Under the pieces are notes generated by a model. That model was not told the origin of the DNA. It searched no databases and saw only the letters and a list, made by a program, of their open reading frames with translations. The position numbers were made by a program, and so were the translations under genes. 24,838 nt of DNA. It comes from a virus. How positions within the stretch are numbered: position 1 is the first letter of the stretch; every line of letters starts with the position of its first letter. The DNA lies in the IMG/VR virus record IMGVR_UViG_3300032322_001976, positions 1 through 24,838 of that record; one strand, given 5' to 3'. Shown here in pieces: positions 7,719 to 14,660 of the stretch.

Positions 7719-8573
7719 TCAGCTACCGCCAAACAGCTCGCGCTTCTTTCTGATCAGCCCGATCTGCGTCTTCCTCGCGGCCCGGCCAACCTTCTTGAGA
7801 TCGGACTGGGCCCTGGCTCTTGCCATACCAACCGTAGGGCCGGCGGCTGTTCGTGCCTGAGCCATGGCGGCCTGGGTCTTCGCCATTCCCTGGTTGAGGC
7901 CCGCCTTGACCTTGGCGACTGTCGGGCCAGCGGCCTTCTGCGCTTTGGCGAATCCAACCTTAGCTGTGGCCATGCCAGCCTTGGCCGCCTTGCGGGCGCG
8001 GACCTTGGAGAGGGGGGCTGCGCCGGAGGCCAGCATGGTCCGGGCCTGGGATCGAGCAGCACTGCGACCAGCGGGGCCTTGACCCATGCCGGAGTTACGG
8101 ATGGTCTTGGCAACGTTGAGGTTGGAGAGTGCGTTCTTCTGCATGCCTCGGTACTTCATGGCTCCGACCGTGCCTGCGGTGACTGCGCCTGCGACAGCAG
8201 CGACTTTTAGGCCGGTTTGGAGGGCGGAGCCCCCGCCTTTGTTGCACTTCTTGTTCTCGGCAATGCCGGAGTTTCCGCACTTCTTGTCTTCCCTCACGCC
8301 CAGAACACCCCGGACGTAAGCCCTGCTGCGGTTCTGGATCCCCAAATCGCATGCGTCGAGGTACTCCATCGGGGTAAGAGCAGCATCCATTGCGGCCTTT
8401 GCAGCGCAGCCGCAGGATCCTTTCTTTTTCCCCTTCTTCATGCACTTCGCGCAGGGCTTTTTCATACCCTCTTCGGCCTCGGGGGCTTCACTCCCTTCCA
8501 TCGAGGCTTTCCCTTCCATCGAGGCTTTCCCGGCCTTTTTGATTTTCTTCAGAAACGCGGCAGGGATTGGCAT
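7719..8573 (-). CDS. Ala/Lys-rich membrane-segment protein with cysteine module
   Basis: A 284-residue, strongly basic protein. Residues 15-26 repeat K-A-S-M-E-G twice. Residues 41-56 hold four cysteines (C-x2-C ... C-x-C) in a Lys-rich stretch that could bind metal. Residues 99-110 are the cysteine module 'CGNSGIAENKKC', followed by a hydrophobic Ala/Gly/Val segment (about 121-138). The C-terminal 140 residues are low-complexity Ala/Lys/Arg helices with an imperfect repeat around 'KAAGPTVAKVKAG' and 'RTAAGPTVGMARA', resembling histone-like or DNA-coating tails. The start codon touches a 12-bp hairpin. No enzyme domain is visible. It may be an internal virion or DNA-binding membrane protein. 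Confidence 0.7.
   Translation of the reverse strand: MPIPAAFLKKIKKAGKASMEGKASMEGSEAPEAEEGMKKPCAKCMKKGKKKGSCGCAAKAAMDAALTPMEYLDACDLGIQNRSRAYVRGVLGVREDKKCGNSGIAENKKCNKGGGSALQTGLKVAAVAGAVTAGTVGAMKYRGMQKNALSNLNVAKTIRNSGMGQGPAGRSAARSQARTMLASGAAPLSKVRARKAAKAGMATAKVGFAKAQKAAGPTVAKVKAGLNQGMAKTQAAMAQARTAAGPTVGMARARAQSDLKKVGRAARKTQIGLIRKKRELFGGS
8493..8528. repeat. Two perfect 18-bp tandem repeats
   Basis: CCCTTCCATCGAGGCTTT occurs twice in a row (8493-8510 and 8511-8528). The repeat is in frame within the Ala/Lys-rich protein and encodes K-A-S-M-E-G twice. It looks like a recent in-frame slippage duplication. Confidence 0.9.
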
Positions 8574-8606
8574 AACCTGGAGAGTGGACCTCGTCTCCCC
8601 AGGTTA
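8573..8606 (-). other. 12-bp hairpin abutting a start codon
   Basis: On the minus strand TAACCTGGGGAG, a 10-base loop and CTCTCCAGGTTA form a stem of 12 pairs with one G-U pair. The last stem base is the A of ATG 8573. The loop contains GAGG, which could be a ribosome-binding sequence. It may control access to the start of the 284-residue protein. No T-run follows, so it is not an obvious terminator. Confidence 0.55.
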
Positions 8607-8623
8607 CCGCTAAGGTTTTGGGC

Positions 8624-8821
8624 TCAGTTCTTGTCTGCCCAGGGGGCGCGGATCTCCATGGCCCCTCCGAGCAGAGCGCTCTCCCCCGGCTGCAGCTCAG
8701 GATCAACCGGGTGATGAATGATGATCGGCTGCTGCTCAACATCAAGCTGCGCTTGGGCAGCCCGGTACTCCTCCACGGCAGTGTCGATACGCTGGGAGGT
8801 CTGCTGTTCGTTACGTTCCAC
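8624..8821 (-). CDS. Small hypothetical protein
   Basis: A 65-residue protein from GTG 8821. The reading frame stays coding-like upstream ('SFQVGGLSPRDRAQ') without an ATG, so the true start could be a rarer codon further up. The N-terminal half is helical and Gln/Glu-rich ('NEQQTSQRIDTAVEEYRAAQ'). The C-terminal half is Pro-rich ('HHPVDPELQPGESALLGG'). I do not recognise a family. It lies between the holin-like gene and the cysteine-module cassette. Confidence 0.55.
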   Translation of the reverse strand: MERNEQQTSQRIDTAVEEYRAAQAQLDVEQQPIIIHHPVDPELQPGESALLGGAMEIRAPWADKN

Positions 8822-8895
8822 CTGAGCACGATCTCGGGGGGAGAGGCCACCGACCTGGAATGAGATCAGGTGGCCAGGGTTCCCCCGAGGGCGGC

Positions 8896-9129
8896 TCAGG
8901 GGCGCTGCTTCCCCAGGAAGAGGTTCAGCACCGAGCGGATCGCCTGCACGATCGTGTTTTCCTTGATGGGGAGCAGGTCGATGATCTTGTCGATGGCGAA
9001 CCAGAGCAGGCCGGCGATGGCCAGCCAGGTGGGAGTGGCGGCGGGAACTGCAGCGGTAGCGGCGGTAGCCAACGCGGGGAAGGTGACCAGTGCCAGGGCG
9101 GTGAAGGCGGCGGCAGGGAGGAACTTCAT
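8896..9129 (-). CDS. Holin-like small membrane protein
   Basis: A 77-residue protein from ATG 9129. An in-frame TTG at 9183 would add 18 residues. It has a signal-like N-terminus ('MKFLPAAAFTALALVTFPAL', then Ala-Thr-Ala), a second hydrophobic segment ('WLAIAGLLWFAIDKIIDLLP', about 33-52) and a basic end. Two membrane segments, short length and a charged tail fit a holin. Similar small proteins occur in cyanophages. No endolysin is nearby, so a lysis role rests on topology alone. A structural or effector-export role for the neighbouring cassette is an alternative. Confidence 0.5.
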   Translation of the reverse strand: MKFLPAAAFTALALVTFPALATAATAAVPAATPTWLAIAGLLWFAIDKIIDLLPIKENTIVQAIRSVLNLFLGKQRP

Positions 9130-9256
9130 GGAAGGGAGCGGCTGAACCGCGAGCAATGTGCTCAGGCTACTGCTGAGAGGCAAGCCCCTCGATTTCGGAA
9201 TTGGGCGCCAGTTTGCGGGCGACGTTAAGGGGTGTCGAGTCGAGGATCGCGGCGCA

Positions 9257-12200
9257 TTAGCTAGCCGTTTGTAGTCTGCGAGCTTTTACTAAAGCAGACG
9301 TGAGTGAAAACACTGCCCGCTCCGTAGCATCAGTCTTGGCCGTGGAGCCGATGGCGTTTTGCTGCACCTCGGCGCGAAGAGTTTTACTGCTGCGTTTGAC
9401 TTTGCCGGGGTCATAGCCTCCGTACCAGACGTCAATCATCCTATCTTCAATCTCTGAGCGAAGTTCCCCCAAGGCTTGCTGTTTGTTGCGGTTCAGGGCT
9501 TTAGAGTAGCGCTCTAGGACTTCGTCACTCTTATCCCCGAATAGCGCTTTGAGGTCGCCCTCCATAGGCTTACTTTCGGCGACACGCCAAATCACCTCGT
9601 TACTGAGTTCTTTGGAACGTTGGCGATCTACTGTTAGGTAGGTGTAAGCTTCTGAACGCAACTGCTTGTCAAACATATAGCTGTTCCTGCCATCCTCTTT
9701 GAGGCCGTGAGGGATGCCTTCGTTCTTAAGCATCCGGGTGGGGCTGCTAGCAAATGCTCGTTTGCCCATAGTCCCGTAGAACATATCCCCCTTGCTAACC
9801 CATGTACGCATGTTTTCGTCAGAATGTTTGAAAATACCAAAGGTAGGGCCTGCGACATTGACAACTTTCACGTCTCTATAGCCCATTTCAGCGAGAATAG
9901 CTAGCGTTTCGGACGCGACATTTCCTCCGTTGCTGTAGGCCAACATGTGGACAGGCTTGCCTGTTAGCCGGCGCTGAGCTGCAACAAACGCCGCTGCTCT
10001 AACTGCGTCAGGGTTAAAGCCTCGATTCTCGACGTTCCCTCGTAAATAGTCCATCTGCTTAAACGCATTCTTCATCTCGATAGCCGTCGTCGCTGGCTTT
10101 TGCGCCACCTTGGGGAGCATACCAATGCGAGCTTTGCGGGTCTTCATTGCAAGATCATCAGCCCCTTGCTTGATGGGCTGCGAGATCTTGTTAGCAAAGG
10201 GGAGGATGTCGTGTTCACCCCAGATCTCGCGAAAGGCTCCGCCTTCTGCCATGAGGTGGCTACCCTGACCGCGCTTGGTGAACGTACCGTCATCCGCGTA
10301 GGACAGCATGACTACAGCTCCTCTGCTGCTAGCTGTCTGCCCGTAGAAAGCGGTGGTGTTGTCTGTACTGCCAAAGCCAGTGTCGTAGCCCTTATCTTTG
10401 AAGTTGTAAGTGGAAGCTTCAAAGGGAGTGACGTCTTTTACATCTTTTCCTAGGCGCTTCGCGGCCTTCTCGTTGAACTCACGCACCATGTCTTTGGCCA
10501 TGGCTTCCGCGTCAATAGCGGACCTGGAGACGTTCCTACGGTAGGCCGTGATTTTTTGGGTCTTGGCCCCGAGCACGGCTGCCACGACGGCTGCGGCAAC
10601 AGCAGCACCACCGATCGCGACTTTCTTGAATGTGCCCTCACCCTCTTTTGGGGCTGCTGCAGATTGCCCACCTCCGCCAGAGGCGGCTTGCGCGGCCAAT
10701 GTCTTCTTGGAGCACTTCTTATTCTCAGCAATGCCTGACTTCCCACAGCGCTTGTCTGCGCGGATAGCGTTAAATGCTTCGTAATACGCATCGCCGCGCT
10801 TCTGCTTACCCTCCATGCGACGTTTTTGGATCTCCGCACGGGCCGCAGCCTCTGCCGCTGCGCGGGTTTTGTAGAGAGGTTTGCCGTCAGGCCGCTTCCT
10901 ATCTACAAACCCTGCGACAACATCAGTAAAGGACGCTTCTTCCTCAGGGCTCTCAAACTTGAACGGTGTCTTCTTGTTTCTAGGCCGTGCGACGACAGGC
11001 CCTACCCCCGCGACAGGGCGGGAGGGGTCGACCAGTCCTTCAAACGCCCCGGTGCCTTTGAGAATCGTCACCGCTTCGTTGAGGTCGGTAACCGGACGGC
11101 CAGCATGTTCGGCAGCGGCTTTCTGCAAGGTCAGCCTCGGGGCAGTCCATCGCCGGGTAAACATTGCCGGGTTGCCGCCAGTCTGGAAGTAATGATTGTT
11201 GACCAGATCTGCAGAGTGAGGCCCTTTGACAGCCTGCCGTCCTGCATTGGGATATAGCCGAGTTGCGTGGAACTCCGCATGCCCCTGCATGGCTGTCTGC
11301 ATGACGGGGAAACGATCTATAGGTACAGAGCGGCGCAGGCCGTTCGCGTTGTAAACCTTTGGAAGGTCGTCAACTACGGACTCAAAAAACGTGTCAAAGC
11401 TAGAGACTGTCTTAGTGTAAATGTCCCTGGCGGCTTGGTTGATAGGCAGCTCTGGCCGCGCCATACGCATGAGTTGTCTCTGCGATTCTTCCCGCGCTTT
11501 CCCTGTGAGCTTCTGGTCGTCGAGCATAAATGAGACAAAGCTCTGCCGACTCTCCGCATTAGAGAGATTGTAGCCTCTGTCTTTAGCAAAAGTTGCGATT
11601 GTTTTGTGTTCAGACCGGAGCTTTCCTGTGATTTGCTCCACTAGATCTCTACCTGCAACCTCTGAGCCTCCTGTTATTTTGTATTGATTACGAAGGAAAT
11701 CTTCTCCCGCAAGCGTAGCAAAGTAATATCCGTCCTTGCTTTTGAGGGCGTCGTTGATTTTTTGTTCGCCCAACCTCGGGGTGCCCCACATCGCCTTATA
11801 GGAAGCCTGGTGCCACGCTCCCAAGTCGCCATTGTAAGCAAGCGGATCAATATCCCGAACCCGCTTACTCAGATTAGTATTTGGGGCGAAATCAACAGGG
11901 CTTCGCCGCAGGAGATCGGAGGTGTCAGGTAGTTTCCGTCCTGCTACGCCAATTGACCCAAGCCCATTGCGGCGCCCCACCAGTTCAGCGACTGCAGCGC
12001 GGGCCTCCGTCTTACTGCGAGCGCGGGCGGGGTGCAAATCCAGCACAGTATTGAGGGCGTTGCCAACACTGTCGTCAATCTTTTTGCCAATACCCTCGCG
12101 GTAGGCGCGGGCATTGCTGAGAATTCCGTGAGCGCGAACGCCCCCGCCCAAGACTGCAAGGGCGATGCCGATTCCTATGGTGCCTTGCACCAGCTTTGCC

Positions 12201-12547
12201 TGTAGTTCCTTTTTCTCCTTAAGGTCTTGCGGAGAAGCTTTGACCGTACCCCGGATAAGAGCTTTTCTGCCCCCCTCTAACTCAGAGAAGTTTCCAGTAA
12301 GTAAACCTTTGCGCAGCCGGACTAAACCGCGCTGGGCATTAGCAAGGCCAGATAGGGGATCACTACCTTTACCTGCAGCACGAAGATGTCCATCACCGCC
12401 TTCACCTCGTAGGCGACAGTCCCACTCAGGAGGGATGCAGCGGTTCCCGCATTTCTTATTTGGAGGCTTGCACGAAACCCCGTTCCGCGTCTTGCGATCA
12501 AACCTTGCCTGAGTCGCGAGAAACAGAGTGGCGCGGATATTGGTCAC
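9257..12547 (-). CDS. Giant two-module protein with alpha/beta-hydrolase domain
   Basis: A 1096-residue protein whose GTG start overlaps the portal stop as GTGA. Residues 26-44 form a four-cysteine module ('CKPPNKKCGNRCIPPEWDC'), followed by a hydrophobic segment near 119-137. A long unrecognised region follows to about 590. Residues 601-612 are a second cysteine module ('CGKSGIAENKKC'), followed by a second hydrophobic segment (641-661). From about 740 an alpha/beta hydrolase appears: nucleophile elbow 'LAYSNGGN' (Ser872), strand 'VKVVNVAGPTFG', candidate Asp921 ('SKGDMFYG') and His947 ('IPHGLK'). It may be a lipase or esterase. It occupies the slot where a minor head protein usually follows the portal, so a virion location is plausible. 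Confidence 0.8.
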   Translation of the reverse strand: MTNIRATLFLATQARFDRKTRNGVSCKPPNKKCGNRCIPPEWDCRLRGEGGDGHLRAAGKGSDPLSGLANAQRGLVRLRKGLLTGNFSELEGGRKALIRGTVKASPQDLKEKKELQAKLVQGTIGIGIALAVLGGGVRAHGILSNARAYREGIGKKIDDSVGNALNTVLDLHPARARSKTEARAAVAELVGRRNGLGSIGVAGRKLPDTSDLLRRSPVDFAPNTNLSKRVRDIDPLAYNGDLGAWHQASYKAMWGTPRLGEQKINDALKSKDGYYFATLAGEDFLRNQYKITGGSEVAGRDLVEQITGKLRSEHKTIATFAKDRGYNLSNAESRQSFVSFMLDDQKLTGKAREESQRQLMRMARPELPINQAARDIYTKTVSSFDTFFESVVDDLPKVYNANGLRRSVPIDRFPVMQTAMQGHAEFHATRLYPNAGRQAVKGPHSADLVNNHYFQTGGNPAMFTRRWTAPRLTLQKAAAEHAGRPVTDLNEAVTILKGTGAFEGLVDPSRPVAGVGPVVARPRNKKTPFKFESPEEEASFTDVVAGFVDRKRPDGKPLYKTRAAAEAAARAEIQKRRMEGKQKRGDAYYEAFNAIRADKRCGKSGIAENKKCSKKTLAAQAASGGGGQSAAAPKEGEGTFKKVAIGGAAVAAAVVAAVLGAKTQKITAYRRNVSRSAIDAEAMAKDMVREFNEKAAKRLGKDVKDVTPFEASTYNFKDKGYDTGFGSTDNTTAFYGQTASSRGAVVMLSYADDGTFTKRGQGSHLMAEGGAFREIWGEHDILPFANKISQPIKQGADDLAMKTRKARIGMLPKVAQKPATTAIEMKNAFKQMDYLRGNVENRGFNPDAVRAAAFVAAQRRLTGKPVHMLAYSNGGNVASETLAILAEMGYRDVKVVNVAGPTFGIFKHSDENMRTWVSKGDMFYGTMGKRAFASSPTRMLKNEGIPHGLKEDGRNSYMFDKQLRSEAYTYLTVDRQRSKELSNEVIWRVAESKPMEGDLKALFGDKSDEVLERYSKALNRNKQQALGELRSEIEDRMIDVWYGGYDPGKVKRSSKTLRAEVQQNAIGSTAKTDATERAVFSLTSALVKARRLQTAS

Positions 12548-14451
12548 TTCTCGTCCTCGGGGGCCGGAGTCATCGTGAATATAGTCTGCTCGGGCAGGAA
12601 AGCGGTCAGCCCCTTCCGTGCCGCCCGGAGCGAGGCAAAACCGGTGACCAGCGGGCCAGGGAGAATCGCCCCATCGAGCTTGATTTTGGTGCGGAAGCTG
12701 GTGTACTTCCGCGAGCGGTTGGGGCCAATCAGCACTAGGCGAGAGAGATCGGGGCCGCCTGCGGCATCGACACGGGAGGTCTCACCTACCCTGCGGCCCA
12801 TGCTCATGCCGTCGATGCGCTTGACGACGTCGATTTCTAGATCGAGGGCCTCGTAGCTATCGGTCTTGGGCTTGGCTTTGGGCTTGGCGGCGGGCTCCTG
12901 CGGTTGAGACGCTTGAGACTCAGATTGAGACTCCCCAGGCAGGACACCCTCTTGCTCCGGCGGAGCTTCGCCCTCGGGGGGAATGGGTTCCCCGTCTGGC
13001 CCCAAGCCTTGTGCCGCGAACGACTGCGCTTGCAGTTGGTTCATGCTGTTCTCAAACTCCGAGTCCTGCTGCATCTCCAGCTGGGCAGATACATTTTCAT
13101 CGAGCACGGTCTCGATGCTGTACTCCGTCGAGCCAAACCTGTTGTTGCGGATCTCAAGTGGCTTGAGGGCGCCGATCGCGTGGTAGATCTGATCAACACT
13201 CGCTTGAGATGCGCTCCGCGCAGTTTTCTCCGTGTCTGTTTCTGTGAACACCGAGGGAAAGTGAATCTCCCAGCTGTCTGGCTCCTTGCCTCCCATCGGG
13301 CTTTCCTTAGCCAGCATGAAGAGCCTGAAGATGTCAGAGACGGCTTCTTGGCAGTAGACGGTCTGCCAGTCTTCGACAAGGGAGGCCCAGACCCGCTCCT
13401 CAAATCGACCTTCTTTCCCGAGGCCGCCGGGGCTGGTGCCCATCAGGATCGAGGCGGGCCAGCCGGTGGTGGCCTGGAGGTACTCCGCAAAGGGGGCCGT
13501 GGCTGTTGCCATATTGCCAAGCGCTCTTTCGGAGAAACCGATCTCCTCGCCTGTGTCGAGGATCATGCCACCGTAGACAGAGCGGGCGAGGTTGTTAATC
13601 TCCATCCGCTTCATAATTTGCTGGGTATTTCCCGCTTTCACCATGTTCATCAGGCCGGGAATTTTATGGTAAAAGACTGATGCGTCAGTTATGGAAGACT
13701 CCAACCCTCGGATAGCGGTTTCGTAGGTCTTCCACGCTTCCCAGACCACCTGTAACGGGGCCTGTCCCCAGCCGTTCTGTTGTTGACGCAGCCGCCAAGG
13801 CAGATACAATCCATCAAATCGGATCACACGGGTGTGGTGAACCGTGACATTAGTAGTGTTGGTTTGTTGGTTTGGGTCGAGTTTTTGATTGGTGGTGATC
13901 CGGTACGCCTCCGGCTTGGAGTGGTCCATGACGGACACATCCAGGGGGGTGATTTCGTGTCGGGAGAGGGGGCAAAGCCCACGAATGCCTCGGATCCGGT
14001 CGAAGTTGACGGGCTCTGCTGGATCCTCGACACCGTCGTCGATGAGTACGACGATAACGGCCCCGCCGTAGAGGCGTTGTAGGCGGATTGCCTCTGCGTA
14101 GGCACGGTAGAAAGATATTTGCTTGAGGTAAGCCTCAAAGTCTTTAATCTGGTCTATCTCTTTGGAAGACTTGTCTCCCCCTAGTGTGATCGTCGGTCTG
14201 TGTTTGAGCACAGCATCTGCAATTGCGTCGACGTAGCGCCGGGGGAGTCCTACGGAGTAGAGGGCTTCAAGCTCTGGGTGGGAGAGCAGTAAGGAAAAGT
14301 TTGGGCGCGTGTGTTGAGTCCTGTCTCGACCCAAGACCCCCATGCCGGTCAGGCCGTTAACCAAGGCACCGTCAATACGAGTGAACTCCTCGTCGCTACG
14401 GACATTAGCGCCGGAGAAGTTATCGGTAATTGCGGAAGATTCCTGTGTCAC
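12544..14451 (-). CDS. Portal protein (DUF1073-like)
   Basis: A 635-residue protein starting at GTG 14451. Its N-terminal 450 residues match the DUF1073 type of portal: 'YSVGLPRRYVDAIADAVLK', 'RLQRLYGGAVIVVLIDDG', 'GWGQAPLQVVWEAWKTYE', and 'LMGTSPGGLGKEGRFEERVW' near the clip/wing region. Residues about 470-540 are a Gln/Pro/Glu-rich linker. The last 100 residues form a small extra domain ending 'TIFTMTPAPEDEK'. It forms the dodecameric DNA channel and docks the terminase encoded just upstream. Sequence and gene order agree. Confidence 0.88.
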   Translation of the reverse strand: MTQESSAITDNFSGANVRSDEEFTRIDGALVNGLTGMGVLGRDRTQHTRPNFSLLLSHPELEALYSVGLPRRYVDAIADAVLKHRPTITLGGDKSSKEIDQIKDFEAYLKQISFYRAYAEAIRLQRLYGGAVIVVLIDDGVEDPAEPVNFDRIRGIRGLCPLSRHEITPLDVSVMDHSKPEAYRITTNQKLDPNQQTNTTNVTVHHTRVIRFDGLYLPWRLRQQQNGWGQAPLQVVWEAWKTYETAIRGLESSITDASVFYHKIPGLMNMVKAGNTQQIMKRMEINNLARSVYGGMILDTGEEIGFSERALGNMATATAPFAEYLQATTGWPASILMGTSPGGLGKEGRFEERVWASLVEDWQTVYCQEAVSDIFRLFMLAKESPMGGKEPDSWEIHFPSVFTETDTEKTARSASQASVDQIYHAIGALKPLEIRNNRFGSTEYSIETVLDENVSAQLEMQQDSEFENSMNQLQAQSFAAQGLGPDGEPIPPEGEAPPEQEGVLPGESQSESQASQPQEPAAKPKAKPKTDSYEALDLEIDVVKRIDGMSMGRRVGETSRVDAAGGPDLSRLVLIGPNRSRKYTSFRTKIKLDGAILPGPLVTGFASLRAARKGLTAFLPEQTIFTMTPAPEDEK

Positions 14452-14507
14452 GCTGGTTTCTGCGTGTGCTTAGTGTAGCTTCGGCCTCGGGGGAGTCTCG
14501 CTAAAAG

Positions 14508-14634
14508 AGGGTTCGTCCCGATATTCCAGGGTTCGTCCCGATAAACCAGGGGTCGATTCTCCGACTTTCCAGGGTTGGTCCTGACTTTCCAAGGTTGGTC
14601 CCGATATTCCAGGGTGCATCCTGACTTTCCAGGG
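14508..14634. repeat. Array of six imperfect 20-bp repeats between terminase and portal
   Basis: Consecutive units lie at 14508-14527, 14528-14547, 14548-14570, 14571-14590, 14591-14610 and 14611-14630, with the start of a seventh. The minus-strand consensus is about CTGGAAWRTCRGGACSAACC. Five units are 20 bp and one is 23 bp. Two subtypes, GGAAAGTCAGG and GGAATATCGGG, are interspersed. The 20-bp period is close to two helical turns, as in iteron-type protein binding sites. The array lies in a 209-base gap without a supported gene. Confidence 0.85.
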
Positions 14635-14660
14635 TTTTTACATTTTTTCTTGAAGACAGC

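Noticed and set aside
8488-8850. 120-residue frame covering the small gene at 8624-8821
   Set aside because: It is the offset frame of the real gene, crosses the hairpin and the next gene's start, and its composition is irregular.
12544-14451. Acb1-type anti-CBASS phosphodiesterase in the portal-related DUF1073 family
   Set aside because: The sequence reads as a full-length portal with clip and wing motifs. I see no pair of H-x-T/S motifs of a 2H phosphodiesterase.
14508-14634. CRISPR array
   Set aside because: Repeats are contiguous, imperfect and only 20 bp long, with no unique spacers and no cas genes.
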